Positions 8,136 to 18,023 are shown, counted from the first letter of the stretch. The stretch is DNA of 64,000 bases from Niabella drilacis (GCF_900101395.1 NZ_FMZO01000001.1:186001-250000); one strand, 5' to 3'. Made by a program: numbers and translations. The notes: generated by a model from the letters alone, not told the origin.

Positions 8136-8789
8136 ATGACAAAGAAAGAACGGTATCAATTCGTGATTGACTATTTCCAGGAGCATATGCCCAATCCTGA
8201 AACAGAGCTGGTATACGATAATCCGTACCAGCTTCTGGTGGCCGTTATTCTTTCGGCACAGTGTACGGATAAGCGGGTGAATATGACCACTCCGTTTATT
8301 TTTGAAAAATATCCCGATCTGTTCAGTCTGAGCCATGCAACATTTGATGAGCTGTTCCCGTTGATCAAAAGTATCTCCTATCCCAATAACAAAACCAGGC
8401 ACCTGATCGGGATGGCACAAAAGGTAATGCAGGACTATAATGGTGCTATTCCTATGACCGTAAATGAGCTGATCACGCTTCCGGGAGTTGGAAGAAAAAC
8501 GGCCAATGTGATCACTTCGGTAGTGGAGCAGCAACCGAACATGGCAGTGGATACCCATGTTTTCCGTGTAAGCAAAAGACTGGGGCTGGTGCCCCAAAAG
8601 CTGAACACTCCGCTTGCGGTGGAAAAAGAGCTGATCAAAAATATACCGGCGGAGCTTATTCATAAAGCGCATCACTGGCTCATCCTGCATGGCCGGTATA
8701 CCTGCCTTGCAAGAAATCCAAAATGCAGGGAATGCGGACTACAGCAGATCTGCATTTATTTTCACCGGCTCTTAAAACAGCAGGGATAA
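8136..8789 (+). CDS. nth: Endonuclease III (DNA glycosylase/AP lyase)
   Basis: Excises oxidised pyrimidines and nicks abasic sites in base-excision repair. The 217-residue protein has the helix-hairpin-helix LPGVGRKTAN containing the catalytic Lys, the catalytic Asp in AVDTHVFRVSKRLGL, and a C-terminal four-Cys iron-sulfur loop with C-x6-C-x2-C-x5-C spacing (CLARNPKCRECGLQQIC). The ATG at 8136 (MTKKERYQFV) fits the family start. The open frame upstream of it runs into a repeat and is not expected to be translated. Confidence 0.96.
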   Translation: MTKKERYQFVIDYFQEHMPNPETELVYDNPYQLLVAVILSAQCTDKRVNMTTPFIFEKYPDLFSLSHATFDELFPLIKSISYPNNKTRHLIGMAQKVMQDYNGAIPMTVNELITLPGVGRKTANVITSVVEQQPNMAVDTHVFRVSKRLGLVPQKLNTPLAVEKELIKNIPAELIHKAHHWLILHGRYTCLARNPKCRECGLQQICIYFHRLLKQQG

Positions 8790-9275
8790 TTTATTTTCCG
8801 GCGGGTATACTAATTGGCAGGTCTGAACGTTTAAGTAATGTCGATCAGGCAAGGAAAGCCTTCTTATTACTTGTATATATTATGCATGAGTCCTCAAAGA
8901 ACGGTACCCGTTTTTGAGCAATGATTGTAATGCACAACCGGTTAATGCCCGCATCAATTTGAAAAATGGTCCCGGATTTACTGGAGATGAGCAGTATTGG
9001 CATACAGATTGCTGTATCATTATATGATTTTGCAATAACGTTTTAGCGAACCCTGTTGAAGCATGATGTATAACCTCTTGCAGGCCATGAATCGATTGTT
9101 TCAGATTCTTTTTCATTGGATCGCATCCGTTTATATGAGTAATGTACCGGTATAACCGTGTTTGATTTGGTGCAAGGCCATTTTTGTCCTCGTGGAGTTG
9201 TGCCGGGCACCCGGAACAGGCTATTGCCCGTTATTGCGGAACATCAGGATCCTTTAAACTATTTTTTGATTATAT
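8790..9275. other. Non-coding gap upstream of susC-like gene
   Basis: About 490 nt. A 78-codon open frame on the minus strand (8880-9116) has no recognisable domain and is not called. A near-match to a -7 box (TA followed by six T and G, with a 3-nt spacer) sits at about 9261-9269, just before the SusC start. Nothing else identifiable is seen. Confidence 0.5.
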
Positions 9276-12200
9276 ATGAGAAATCGTAAACGCTTGCCTG
9301 GGTTTATCTCAGGTGCTCGTACCAGGGTGCGGGGGTATTTTATTGCAACCGTTTTACTGGGGGCATTGCCGGCGGTAAAGGGGAACACTACTCCGGCCGT
9401 CCTGTTTCAGCAAACAAAGATAACGGTAACCGGAAAGGTTACAGACGACAAAGGAGGTGCATTACCGGGTGTAACAGTACAGGTAAAAGGAACACAGACT
9501 GCTGTGGTAACAGATGAGGCCGGGGCCTTTTCCATAAACCTGGACAATGGCAATGCAACCCTGGTATTCAGTGCCATTGGGTATGCCAATCATGAGGAGC
9601 GGGTCGGTGGTAAAACCGACCTGGGAACCATCGCACTGCAGCCCTCCAAGGCAACTGCTTTGGATGAAGTGGTGGTGATCGGTTACGGTACGGCCAGGAA
9701 GCAGGACCTTACCACAGCCGTTGTTAGTGTAAACAGCAAAGATTTTATCCCGGGGGCGGTCAATAACCCGATGCAGCTCGTTGACGGGAAGGTTGCAGGG
9801 GTAACGGTATCTCAGACGGCTGTTGGAGATCCTAACGCGGGTGTAAACCTGCAGGTGCGTGGCGCAGGTTCGTTTAAATCGGGCAATGGCCCGCTGGTGG
9901 TTATTGACGGGATGCCCGGTGGCGATCTCCGGAACCTGTCGCAACAGGATATTGCTTCCATTACCGTGTTAAAAGACGCCGGTTCTGCCGCCATTTATGG
10001 AGCAAGGGGAGCAGGTGGTGTGATCCTGGTTCAAACAAAAAGAGGCCGTGCCGGCAGAGTGTCCCTGAACTATGATGGGTATATAGACCATGATGTAGTG
10101 GCAAAGAAACCGGAGATCCTGTCGGCGCAGGAGTTCCTGGAGCATAAGCGGGATAAAGACTTTGGGTCGGTTACGAACTGGTATGATGCATTGGTCCGCA
10201 AAAACAATATGGGGCAGAACCATTATCTTTCAGCAAGCGGTGGAAATGAAAATACGCAATTCAGGATATCCGGTAACTACAGAACCAAAGAGGGGATTGA
10301 TATTGCTACAGATCGCAAGGAATATGGATTACGCGCCAATTTCCTTCAAAAGGCATTGGACGGCATCCTGGAGATTGGTGGAAATTTTTCTTACCGTACG
10401 GCTAATGAAGCCTATACCAACTACGGTGCATTTAAGCAGGCGGTGCGGCTGAACCCGACAATCCCGGTAATGGATCCCAATAATCCCATTATGTATAACA
10501 CCTTGCAGGGATACGACACATATAACCCGGTACAGGACCTGCTTACGCGTATTTCGGGCGCAGAGCAGGAATATGCAGTTATTGATCTTAATGTAAAACT
10601 GCACCTGACGAAGGATCTGAATACCGTGCTGAATTTTACCCGGCAGGGACACACGATGCTGAAACAGGAATACTGGAACGCAAAATCATCCGAATCAGTT
10701 GTAAACGGATATATCGGAAGAGCGCGCATTCAGAATGAAAAATGGGTAGACTATAACCTGGAGTGGCTGGCTAATTATTCCAAAAAAATTAATGATCATG
10801 ATATCCAGGCCGTGGCGGGATACAACTACCAGGAGTTTAATAATTATGGATCCTGGTTACAGAACCGCAGGTTTCCAAGCGATTATTTTGAATATAACAA
10901 TATCGGTCAGGGGAATTGGGGCAATGGGCAGCCCATCAACATGGGGGATGTAATGAGCTCCTGGAAAAGTAAGGAACAGGATATTTCATTTCTGGCAAGG
11001 GCAATGTATAATTACCGGCAAACATACTTTCTAACGCTTTCCGGTAGGTATGAAGGCAATACAAAGTTTGGTCCCGGAAACAAATGGGGATTCTTCCCGG
11101 GAGTTTCCGTTGGCTGGAAGCTGGTGAATGAGAATTTCCTCAAGGACAATGCAACCATCAATGATCTTAAACTGCGGTTTTCCTATGGAGGAACCGGCAG
11201 AAACGGATTCGACCGGTATATAGCCCTGGCAAAGTACAGCCCTTACGGACAATACCTGAATGATGCTGGGCAATGGGTCCGCGTGTTTGGTCCGGGAAAT
11301 AACGAGAATCCTGATCTCAGATGGGAAAAGCAGATCGCCTACAATCTTGGTGTGGACTTTGCCTTGTGGAGCAGCAAGTTGTCCGGTAGCCTTGATTTTT
11401 ATTACCGCAAAGGCAGGGACCTGATCAATGACTACCTGGTGCCGGTGCCCCCTTATTTGCACGACCGGATGTTTGTGAATGTGGGTACACAAAGTAATAA
11501 AGGGGTGGAGCTGGTGTTGAACTGGGATGTTGTAAGAAGCGGAGATTTTTCTTATAACACCAATTTTACCGCGTCCTATAACCGTACAAAGATGGATCAG
11601 TTTTCAAGCGATAAGTTTAAAGCAGATGAGCGCACTTTGTACGACCTCCCTTCGCCCGGGAACCCCGGTCCTGCATTTATGCTGAGAGAAGGGTTTGATG
11701 TAGGAAACTTCTGGGGCTACCGGTATGCCGGTGTAGATGACAAAGGCAATATCCTGATCTGGAAAGATGCCAAAGTGGGCGGTGAAAAAATTGATGCGAC
11801 CAACCAGGGGCAGGAAAGTGATAAAGCGATTATCGGTAATGGTATGCCCAAATATGAAGCGGCATGGGGACATACACTGGGGTACAAGGACCTGGACCTG
11901 ACATTGTTCTTCCGCGGAAAATTCGACTATGACATTCTGAACCTTTACCAGATGTACTATGGATTGCAGGCGGAGCCCGGAGTGAACCTGCTTAAAGACG
12001 CCTATACCCGGAACGGACAGATAAAATCGGGGAAGGTGATTACAGACTATTTCCTGGAAAACGGGAATTATGTACGACTGGATAACCTGACACTCGGCTG
12101 GACCAAAAAAATGAAGGAGAATAAGGCAAGGTTGGGCAACTTCAGGGTTTATGCAACGGTTCGTAACGTATTCACCATAACCAAATATTCGGGTATTGAT

Positions 12201-12302
12201 CCTGCGGCTGTAAATGTAACGGGGCTGGAGCCGGGTATTGGCAGCCTGGATCTTTATCCTACAACCCGCTCTTACACCCTGGGACTGCAATTGAATTTTT
12301 AA
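9276..12302 (+). CDS. SusC/RagA family TonB-dependent outer-membrane transporter
   Basis: A 1008-residue TonB-linked transporter. After an N-terminal signal region ending near residue 35 it has a carboxypeptidase-regulatory-like domain (about residues 50-120, KVTDDKGGALPGVTVQVKGT). Next come a TonB-box/plug segment (DEVVVIGYGTARKQDLT), a plug with VRGAGSF and LKDAGSAAIYGARGAGGVILVQT, and a C-terminal barrel ending LGLQLNF. SusC proteins import oligosaccharides or other nutrients captured by the partner SusD, encoded 13 nt downstream. No hydrolase, ECF sigma factor or anti-sigma gene is adjacent, so the substrate cannot be inferred. Confidence 0.95.
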   Translation: MRNRKRLPGFISGARTRVRGYFIATVLLGALPAVKGNTTPAVLFQQTKITVTGKVTDDKGGALPGVTVQVKGTQTAVVTDEAGAFSINLDNGNATLVFSAIGYANHEERVGGKTDLGTIALQPSKATALDEVVVIGYGTARKQDLTTAVVSVNSKDFIPGAVNNPMQLVDGKVAGVTVSQTAVGDPNAGVNLQVRGAGSFKSGNGPLVVIDGMPGGDLRNLSQQDIASITVLKDAGSAAIYGARGAGGVILVQTKRGRAGRVSLNYDGYIDHDVVAKKPEILSAQEFLEHKRDKDFGSVTNWYDALVRKNNMGQNHYLSASGGNENTQFRISGNYRTKEGIDIATDRKEYGLRANFLQKALDGILEIGGNFSYRTANEAYTNYGAFKQAVRLNPTIPVMDPNNPIMYNTLQGYDTYNPVQDLLTRISGAEQEYAVIDLNVKLHLTKDLNTVLNFTRQGHTMLKQEYWNAKSSESVVNGYIGRARIQNEKWVDYNLEWLANYSKKINDHDIQAVAGYNYQEFNNYGSWLQNRRFPSDYFEYNNIGQGNWGNGQPINMGDVMSSWKSKEQDISFLARAMYNYRQTYFLTLSGRYEGNTKFGPGNKWGFFPGVSVGWKLVNENFLKDNATINDLKLRFSYGGTGRNGFDRYIALAKYSPYGQYLNDAGQWVRVFGPGNNENPDLRWEKQIAYNLGVDFALWSSKLSGSLDFYYRKGRDLINDYLVPVPPYLHDRMFVNVGTQSNKGVELVLNWDVVRSGDFSYNTNFTASYNRTKMDQFSSDKFKADERTLYDLPSPGNPGPAFMLREGFDVGNFWGYRYAGVDDKGNILIWKDAKVGGEKIDATNQGQESDKAIIGNGMPKYEAAWGHTLGYKDLDLTLFFRGKFDYDILNLYQMYYGLQAEPGVNLLKDAYTRNGQIKSGKVITDYFLENGNYVRLDNLTLGWTKKMKENKARLGNFRVYATVRNVFTITKYSGIDPAAVNVTGLEPGIGSLDLYPTTRSYTLGLQLNF

Positions 12303-12315
12303 GTATTAACAACGA

Positions 12316-14019
12316 ATGAAAATGAAAAAGTATCAATCGCTTTTATATATAACAATACTTGCTGCATCATTATTATGCGGATGTGTAAAGTTAGATGAGG
12401 AACTATTCAGTGATTTGCCTGCAGCAGGTTATTATACGGATAAGAATGCCGTGGAGGCCGCTGTAGTGCGTCCCTACGAGCACGGCCAATGGTGCGGATG
12501 GGATGGAGACCGCTGGATACTGCAGGAGTTATCGGCCGACCAGTTTGTATGGACGCAGAAAGGAAAACATGGCTATGATGATGGCCAGTGGATCCGGATG
12601 CACGGCCATAACTGGGATGTACGGCAGGGACAGATCTATGGCGGATGGACCGGACCCTATCAGGGTATTATGCAGTGCATCACGATCGGTGGCGATATTG
12701 AAAAACTTGATTATGCAACCATGGGGTTGACCCCGGAGGATAAAAAACGGCACCTGGCAGAGCTAAAGACATTGAAAGCCTGGTTTTATATTTTTCTATT
12801 AGATTTTTTCAGGAAGGTGCCCATTATACAAAACGTAGGAGAGTCCCAGCCGCAATCAGAGCCGGAGCAGGTCTTTGCTTATATTGAAAAAGAATTAAAA
12901 GATGCATTGCCCGATCTTCCTAAGAACAGTACCGTGCCCGGGCGCTGGGACCAGGGAGGGGCAGCTGCTCTATTGGTAAGGCTCTATCTGAATGCTGAAA
13001 AATGGATCGGCAAGCCCAAATATACCGAATGCGCGCAGTGGGCCCAGGATATCATTAATGGTAAATATGGTACCTATTCACTGGACACCGATTACCGGGG
13101 GCCGTTCAGGTCCGGTGTGGGCGGATACCGTTCCCCGGAGAACATCTTCGAGTTTCCGCACAAACTGGATATCTATAATTTTGGCTGGATGTATAACGCT
13201 ATGCAGCACTATGCTATGCGGTATGCCCTCGATAATGACTGGGGCAGCTGGAACGGGGTGCATCTTACCCCTTCAAGAGACCTGGACGGGAATATTTATG
13301 CCGGTTTTAAATTGGGAAAGCCCTATGAAAAATACGCGGCAACCGATAAGCGGAAACAAGCGTTCCGGACTACATCGGCAACCGGAGATTATGAAGGCTT
13401 TTTCATGGTCGGGCAGGTTTATGAGTATAACGCCGCAAAGGGTTTTGGATATGACAGCACAAAAAAGGTGAACGGATCAGAAGAATACAACGGGCAACCT
13501 TTGCGGTTTGTAGACCAGGTGGGACGCTTTTCAGAAAAGCCGGGCGGCCGCTGGGCAGAGGGATCGCATGTTGCTACAGGGGAGGAAAACTCTGGGGTAC
13601 GGTTATTGAAATTCCCCTGGCTGCAAAAATCCAAGGGGCTTTTTATGTCCAATTCAGCTCCCGAAATTCGCCTGGCAGAAATATACTATTCCCTTGCTGA
13701 ATGTAAGTACCGGGCGGGCGATAAAGCCGGGGCTGCCGTATTGATTGATGCGGTTAAAAAACGTAATTTTTCAACAGCCAACTGGCCCGCGCAAAGTTAT
13801 GTAGCCAACCCCGGTAAACTGACCGATGATGAATTTATAGATGAGCTGGGGCGCGAATTTATCGGCGAACGGCACAGGAGACCGGATCTGATACGGTGGA
13901 ACCGCTTTGGCAATGCATGGTGGGATAAGGCTGCGGATGCAAAGGATAAAACGGTATTTCCTATTCCTCAGAAAGCGATCGATGCCAACCCTGATTTTAT
14001 AAAACCCAATGGCTATTAA
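12316..14019 (+). CDS. SusD/RagB family nutrient-binding lipoprotein
   Basis: A 567-residue outer-membrane lipoprotein (signal peptide then LLCGC lipobox near residue 22) of the SusD family, the lid that captures ligand for the SusC-like transporter encoded immediately upstream. The helical TPR-like core is visible (LAELKTLKAWFYIFLLDFF; PEIRLAEIYYSLAEC), as is the typical C-terminus (REFIGERHRRPDLIRWNRF, then PIPQKAIDANP). It is co-transcribed with the SusC gene. A strong hairpin terminator follows at 14041-14077. Confidence 0.95.
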   Translation: MKMKKYQSLLYITILAASLLCGCVKLDEELFSDLPAAGYYTDKNAVEAAVVRPYEHGQWCGWDGDRWILQELSADQFVWTQKGKHGYDDGQWIRMHGHNWDVRQGQIYGGWTGPYQGIMQCITIGGDIEKLDYATMGLTPEDKKRHLAELKTLKAWFYIFLLDFFRKVPIIQNVGESQPQSEPEQVFAYIEKELKDALPDLPKNSTVPGRWDQGGAAALLVRLYLNAEKWIGKPKYTECAQWAQDIINGKYGTYSLDTDYRGPFRSGVGGYRSPENIFEFPHKLDIYNFGWMYNAMQHYAMRYALDNDWGSWNGVHLTPSRDLDGNIYAGFKLGKPYEKYAATDKRKQAFRTTSATGDYEGFFMVGQVYEYNAAKGFGYDSTKKVNGSEEYNGQPLRFVDQVGRFSEKPGGRWAEGSHVATGEENSGVRLLKFPWLQKSKGLFMSNSAPEIRLAEIYYSLAECKYRAGDKAGAAVLIDAVKKRNFSTANWPAQSYVANPGKLTDDEFIDELGREFIGERHRRPDLIRWNRFGNAWWDKAADAKDKTVFPIPQKAIDANPDFIKPNGY

Positions 14020-14040
14020 TACAGGCTGTTCCGTTTCTTA

Positions 14041-14077
14041 AGTATAAAGGCCGTTTCATTGAAACGGCCTTTATACT
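14041..14077. terminator. Bidirectional terminator, susD-like / M42
   Basis: A perfect 17-bp stem (AGTATAAAGGCCGTTTC and its complement) with a 3-nt loop, between the convergent SusD-like gene and the M42 peptidase gene. A/T-rich flanks on both sides fit termination in both directions. Confidence 0.9.
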
Positions 14078-14091
14078 ATTTGAATAAAAGA

Positions 14092-15219
14092 TCACAAATA
14101 ACTCAGGTCCGTCTTTGGCGTTAATGCCAGCAGGGTTTCATACATCAGCCGGATGGTATTTTCAACGTCCTTTTTATGGATCATTTCAACCGTGGTATGC
14201 ATGTAGCGCAGTGGCATGGATATCAATACCGAAGGACAGCCATCATTGGCATAGGCAAAGGAATCCGTATCGGTTCCGGTGCTGCGGCTCAATGCCCTCC
14301 ATTGTACGGGGATCTTGTTTTTTTCAGCAATGTTTTCAACAAAGCCCAGCAATTTGTTGTGCACGGCAGGGGCGTAGGCCAGCGAAGGACCATTGCCGCA
14401 TAGCACATCGCCTTCGATATTTTTGTTGATCATCGGCGTATTGGTATCGTGGGTGACATCCGTTACAATAGCAATATCCGGTTTGATCCGGCGGGCGATC
14501 ATTTCCGCGCCCCGTAGCCCGATCTCCTCCTGAACGGCATTGACCACGTATAAACTATAGGGCAGGACCTTTTTATTCTCCTTCAGCAATCGGGCTACTT
14601 CGGCAATCATAAAGCCGCCGATCCGGTTATCAAAAGCGCGTCCTACAAAATGGTCGCCGGCCAGCTCATCAAACCCATCCTGGTAGGTCACCACAGCGCC
14701 TACATGAATGCCCAGGGCTTCTATCTCTTTTTTGCTGCGGGCACCGCAATCCAGCCATATGTTTTCTGTTTTGGGCTGTGTTTCGTTTTCTTTACCGATA
14801 CGGGTATGGATGGCCGGCCAGCCGAAAACGGCTTTCACAGGCCCTTTTTTGCCGTGGATAAAAACGCGCTGTGCCGGTGCTATCTGGTGGTCGGCGCCCC
14901 CATTCCTTTTTACATAAATCAGGCCTTTGTCGGTAATATAATTGACAAACCAGCCGATCTCATCGGCGTGCGCCTCGATCACCACTTTAAAGGGCTGGCC
15001 TGGGTTAATGATCCCCACCGCAGTGCCATAGGGGTCTACAAACTGCTCGTCAATATAGGGCGCCAGGTAATTGAGCCACAATTGCTGCCCCCAGGATTCA
15101 AAGCCAACAGGAGAGGCATTATTAATATAGTTTTTCAAAAAATCAAGTGCCGGGCCTGTTAATGCCGGTTTGGAAGCTTTTGCTTTTTTCCCTTTTTCTT
15201 TCGTATTTGATTTTGCCAT
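14092..15219 (-). CDS. M42 family metallopeptidase (aminopeptidase)
   Basis: A cytosolic co-catalytic metallo-aminopeptidase (M42, glutamyl/leucyl aminopeptidase type), usually a large tetrahedral complex degrading peptides. Visible family marks are EAHADEIGWFV (metal ligands), a bridging region GRAFDNRIGG, QEEIGLRGAE (catalytic Glu pair), TDVTHDTNTP, and TGTDTDSFAYANDG followed by SMPLRYMHTTVEMI. A Lys-rich N-terminal extension precedes the fold. Two in-frame ATGs (15228 and 15219) are possible; MAKSNTKEKG at 15219 is preferred. No signal peptide. Confidence 0.93.
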   Translation of the reverse strand: MAKSNTKEKGKKAKASKPALTGPALDFLKNYINNASPVGFESWGQQLWLNYLAPYIDEQFVDPYGTAVGIINPGQPFKVVIEAHADEIGWFVNYITDKGLIYVKRNGGADHQIAPAQRVFIHGKKGPVKAVFGWPAIHTRIGKENETQPKTENIWLDCGARSKKEIEALGIHVGAVVTYQDGFDELAGDHFVGRAFDNRIGGFMIAEVARLLKENKKVLPYSLYVVNAVQEEIGLRGAEMIARRIKPDIAIVTDVTHDTNTPMINKNIEGDVLCGNGPSLAYAPAVHNKLLGFVENIAEKNKIPVQWRALSRSTGTDTDSFAYANDGCPSVLISMPLRYMHTTVEMIHKKDVENTIRLMYETLLALTPKTDLSYL

Positions 15220-15345
15220 AGTGATCATTTAGTGGATCCAAACCTACAGAAAATTTGTTAAGAATAAGAAGGCAGTTCCAGTTTTCAGCGATTCGTTGTC
15301 AGTATTTGAAAATCCGGATTCAACATGGGGTATAAAACGGATCGG

Positions 15346-15469
15346 ACCTGAAACCTGAAGTTCTAAACCCGGAACGCTTCCCTGGCAGCCAGCTATCAGC
15401 GCCGGTTATCAGTTGATCTTCGGCATGGAACGGATCGGGCGTTAAACTTTGAACCTTAAACTTTAAACG
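15346..15469. repeat. Two short heptad arrays upstream of def
   Basis: ACCTGAA occurs twice in tandem at 15346-15359, and four 7-nt units (TTAAACT, TTGAACC, TTAAACT, TTAAACG) at 15442-15469. Both lie in the 320-nt gap between the divergent M42 and def genes. They belong to the same heptad-periodic class seen in the ribosomal operon. Confidence 0.65.
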
Positions 15470-15528
15470 AACACAGGCGCTTTCAGTATCAGATCCGCGC
15501 CGGAACAGGTTCTCAACCTTATTTTCGG

Positions 15529-15536
15529 TAACTTTG
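15529..15536 (+). promoter_or_regulatory. Putative -7 box of def
   Basis: TAACTTTG fits TAnnTTTG and ends 4 nt before the ATG at 15541, the same spacing as at nth. A leaderless or nearly leaderless transcript is implied. Confidence 0.5.
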
Positions 15537-15540
15537 CCAA

Positions 15541-16116
15541 ATGATATTACCAATCGTTGCCTATGGCAATCCTGTTTTAAGAAAAGTAGCGGAAGAAATA
15601 GATCCGCAGTACCCGGGGCTGGAAGCATTGATCGATTCTATGTGGGAAACCATGTATGCCAGTAACGGGGTGGGGCTGGCTGCGCCGCAGATCAATAAGG
15701 CGATCCGGCTGTTTGTGGTAGATAGTAGACAGATCATTGAAAATCTGGAAGAAGATGAAAAGGATCTGTATCCCGGTGACGAAGGTATTCAGCAGGCTTT
15801 TATCAATGCACATATCAAAACACTGGAAGGAGCGCTTTGGAGCTACAATGAAGGATGTTTAAGCATTCCGAAAGTGCGCGAAGATGTAAAACGCAACGAA
15901 ACGGTGACCCTTACCTACCAGGATGAAAACTTTGAACAGCATACCCGCACTTTCAGCGGAATTACCGCCCGGGTCATTTTGCATGAATATGATCATATTG
16001 AGGGTAAATTGTTTATCGACTACCTGCCTCCTTTAAGAAAAAAGCTCATCAAGGGCAAACTCAATGATATATCCAGCGGGAAGATCCGTGTGGATTACAA
16101 GATGTCGTTTCAATAA
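15541..16116 (+). CDS. def: Peptide deformylase
   Basis: Removes the formyl group from the N-terminal Met of nascent proteins. The 191-residue enzyme has all three deformylase motifs: GVGLAAPQ, EGCLSIP with the metal-binding Cys, and HEYDHIEG with two metal-binding His and the catalytic Glu. The Tyr in motif III replaces the more common His/Leu. Length is normal. A -7 box lies immediately upstream. The next gene follows after 32 nt on the same strand. Confidence 0.97.
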   Translation: MILPIVAYGNPVLRKVAEEIDPQYPGLEALIDSMWETMYASNGVGLAAPQINKAIRLFVVDSRQIIENLEEDEKDLYPGDEGIQQAFINAHIKTLEGALWSYNEGCLSIPKVREDVKRNETVTLTYQDENFEQHTRTFSGITARVILHEYDHIEGKLFIDYLPPLRKKLIKGKLNDISSGKIRVDYKMSFQ

Positions 16117-16148
16117 AACATTGTTTCCTGTTTTCTTAATTCCGGGTT

Positions 16149-16922
16149 ATGCGCATCAATATGTTCCTCTTTTTGCTTCTTATCGCATTGGGTGGTAATG
16201 CCCAGCCCCGCAGCTATACCGTCGGAAATGCGCATTCGCACAATGATTACGAGCAGGACCGGCCTTTTTGGGCGGCTTATGAGGCCGGTTTTGGTTCTGT
16301 TGAAGCGGATGTGTTCCTGGTAAACGGCAACCTGCCTGTAGCGCATAATGCCGGGGACATCCGGCCGGGCAATGACCTGAAAAGCAGGTACCTGGAGCCC
16401 TTAAAGGCCTGTATCCAAAAAAATAAAGGGTCGGTTTATGCAGACCGGCACAAAAGACTCAATCTTTTAATTGATTGTAAAACAGAAGGGCGCGCCACCC
16501 TGGCGGCGATCATTGATGTTTTAAAACAATATCCGGAGATAACCGGCAATAAAAGGATCCGGGTGGTGATCACCGGCAACAGGCCCCACAAGGATTCCCT
16601 GTTCATGTACCCGGCATTCATTTGGTTCGATGGTGAGCTGACCAACAAATATACCGGCAGGAACCTGGCCCGGGTAGCCCTTTTTTCCGCCAATTTCCGG
16701 AACTACGCACAGTGGAATGGGGCCGGAACACCGGATGCAGCCTCGGAGGCCGCCCTGCAGCAACAGATCCGGTATGCCCATAAACTGGGGAAACCCATCC
16801 GCTTTTGGGGCGCCCCGGATACTGAAAATGCCTGGAAGACCTTTCAACGGTTGGGCGTAGACTATATTAATACGGATAAAATTGCGGAATTGAGCCAATA
16901 TCTGGAAGCGAACCGGTTTTAA
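16149..16922 (+). CDS. Secreted GDPD/PI-PLC-like phosphodiesterase family protein
   Basis: A 257-residue protein with a signal peptide (MRINMFLFLLLIALGGNAQ) and a TIM-barrel pattern of the glycerophosphodiester phosphodiesterase / PI-PLC-like superfamily. It has NAHSHNDYEQDRPF with early catalytic-type His, then GSVEADVFLVNGNLPVAH with a Glu/Asp pair and second His, and a late GVDYINTDK. This resembles the AIM6-like subfamily rather than classical GlpQ. Substrate is unknown. It ends in a 4-nt overlap (TTAA) with the convergent lipoprotein gene. Confidence 0.75.
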   Translation: MRINMFLFLLLIALGGNAQPRSYTVGNAHSHNDYEQDRPFWAAYEAGFGSVEADVFLVNGNLPVAHNAGDIRPGNDLKSRYLEPLKACIQKNKGSVYADRHKRLNLLIDCKTEGRATLAAIIDVLKQYPEITGNKRIRVVITGNRPHKDSLFMYPAFIWFDGELTNKYTGRNLARVALFSANFRNYAQWNGAGTPDAASEAALQQQIRYAHKLGKPIRFWGAPDTENAWKTFQRLGVDYINTDKIAELSQYLEANRF

Positions 16923-17398
16923 TGCTCTTTTAACCGGATGTTGCCCTGTTCGGTCCTGTCTACTGCAATCAGCAGGATGGGGCGTATGGAAAAGGACTGC
17001 CGGTCGGACCTTCTGTTGATGTAGGAAAAGGTCATATCGCCGGAGGAGCTGCGCTGAAGGCTCACCGGAATAAGGAGGGTTGCGGTATCCGTTTCCTGCT
17101 TTACAACCGCAACAACGTATTCCTGTTCAAAATGAACAGGGGTGGGCCGGCCTTTCATGGTTGCTGCCGCACCAAATAGTTTCTCAAAGACTTCTTTTGA
17201 TGTGATCTTGGCCGGAACAGCCTGGCCTGTTGCGGTGTTTTTGAGGAAATAATGTTCCAGAACCTTATAAGGAACTTCCCCACGGACCGTTTTATGGACC
17301 GGGCTATCAGCTTCGGGTGTTTTGGACGTGTTGCCCGGATGTTGACATGCGGTAAGAAACAACCCCGCTGCAAGGAAGATTTTAACGTTAATGGTCAT
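16919..17398 (-). CDS. Hypothetical lipoprotein
   Basis: A 159-residue predicted lipoprotein. Starting at the ATG at 17398, signal peptide MTINVKIFLAAGLFLTAC ends in a lipobox Cys followed by a polar linker. The body (about residues 40-159) is beta-rich with an EVPYKVLEHYFLKN segment and no family I recognise. An ATG 21 nt upstream would put extra hydrophobic residues before the signal peptide. Function unknown. Confidence 0.65.
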   Translation of the reverse strand: MTINVKIFLAAGLFLTACQHPGNTSKTPEADSPVHKTVRGEVPYKVLEHYFLKNTATGQAVPAKITSKEVFEKLFGAAATMKGRPTPVHFEQEYVVAVVKQETDTATLLIPVSLQRSSSGDMTFSYINRRSDRQSFSIRPILLIAVDRTEQGNIRLKEH

Positions 17399-17681
17399 AT
17401 ATAATAAAGGTAGCAACAAAATTCCGGCCGTAACCAGGGCCCTGCCCGGCGGATATCGTTTTTATCAGTTCGGGGAAAAATGTATTCAATTGATTTTGAA
17501 ATGATAGTGCTGCGTTGGGATCATTTTCAGGTCTTTTTATGCACAACGGTTTCGTGGTATCGGACTGTTCCGGATATACTTTTTTTTTAAAACAGAAGAA
17601 CGGTACCGGGTTCCGGTTAAGTTTTTTACCGTTAAAAATGAAATATCTGGTTAAAAATTAGTTTATTTCAAAAATCCAAGC

Positions 17682-17717
17682 TACATTTGCACTCCCAAAT
17701 AAAATTGGGTTTATCCA
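17682..17717 (+). promoter_or_regulatory. Promoter and hairpin leader of the S10 operon
   Basis: TACATTTG (17682-17689) is a good -7 box in an otherwise gene-free 319-nt gap. Immediately downstream a small hairpin (CCCAA/TTGGG) followed by TTTA precedes the rpsJ ATG at 17718. This is the only strong promoter candidate ahead of the ribosomal protein operon. Confidence 0.65.
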
Positions 17718-18023
17718 ATGTCACAGAGAATCAGAATTAAATTACAGTCTTACGATCACAACCTGGTTGATAAATCAGCTGAAAAAATCGTAAAAACAGT
17801 GCGCAGCACTGGTGCAGTTGTTACAGGGCCTATTCCTTTGCCCACTCACCGTAAAATTTTTACTGTGTTGCGCTCTCCACACGTAAATAAAAAGAGCCGT
17901 GAGCAGTTCCAGTTAGCGACTCACAAAAGATTATTGGATATCTACACCTCTTCTTCCCGTACTGTAGATGCGCTGTCGAAGCTGGATCTGCCGAGCGGTG
18001 TGGAAGTTGAGATCAAAGCCTAA
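17718..18023 (+). CDS. rpsJ: 30S ribosomal protein S10
   Basis: Ribosomal protein uS10 of the small-subunit head, 101 residues. Recognised by [20 protein letters not shown] and [25 protein letters not shown]. It is the first gene of the S10-spc operon here. rpsL, rpsG and fusA, which often precede it, are not upstream. A long 281-nt gap with a structured RNA candidate separates it from rplC. Confidence 0.99.
   Translation: MSQRIRIKLQSYDHNLVDKSAEKIVKTVRSTGAVVTGPIPLPTHRKIFTVLRSPHVNKKSREQFQLATHKRLLDIYTSSSRTVDALSKLDLPSGVEVEIKA

Noticed and set aside
8880-9116. 78-codon minus-strand frame in the gap before the SusC-like gene
   Set aside because: Begins plausibly (MKKNLKQSI) but shows no domain, and the gap looks non-coding; not enough support to call a gene.
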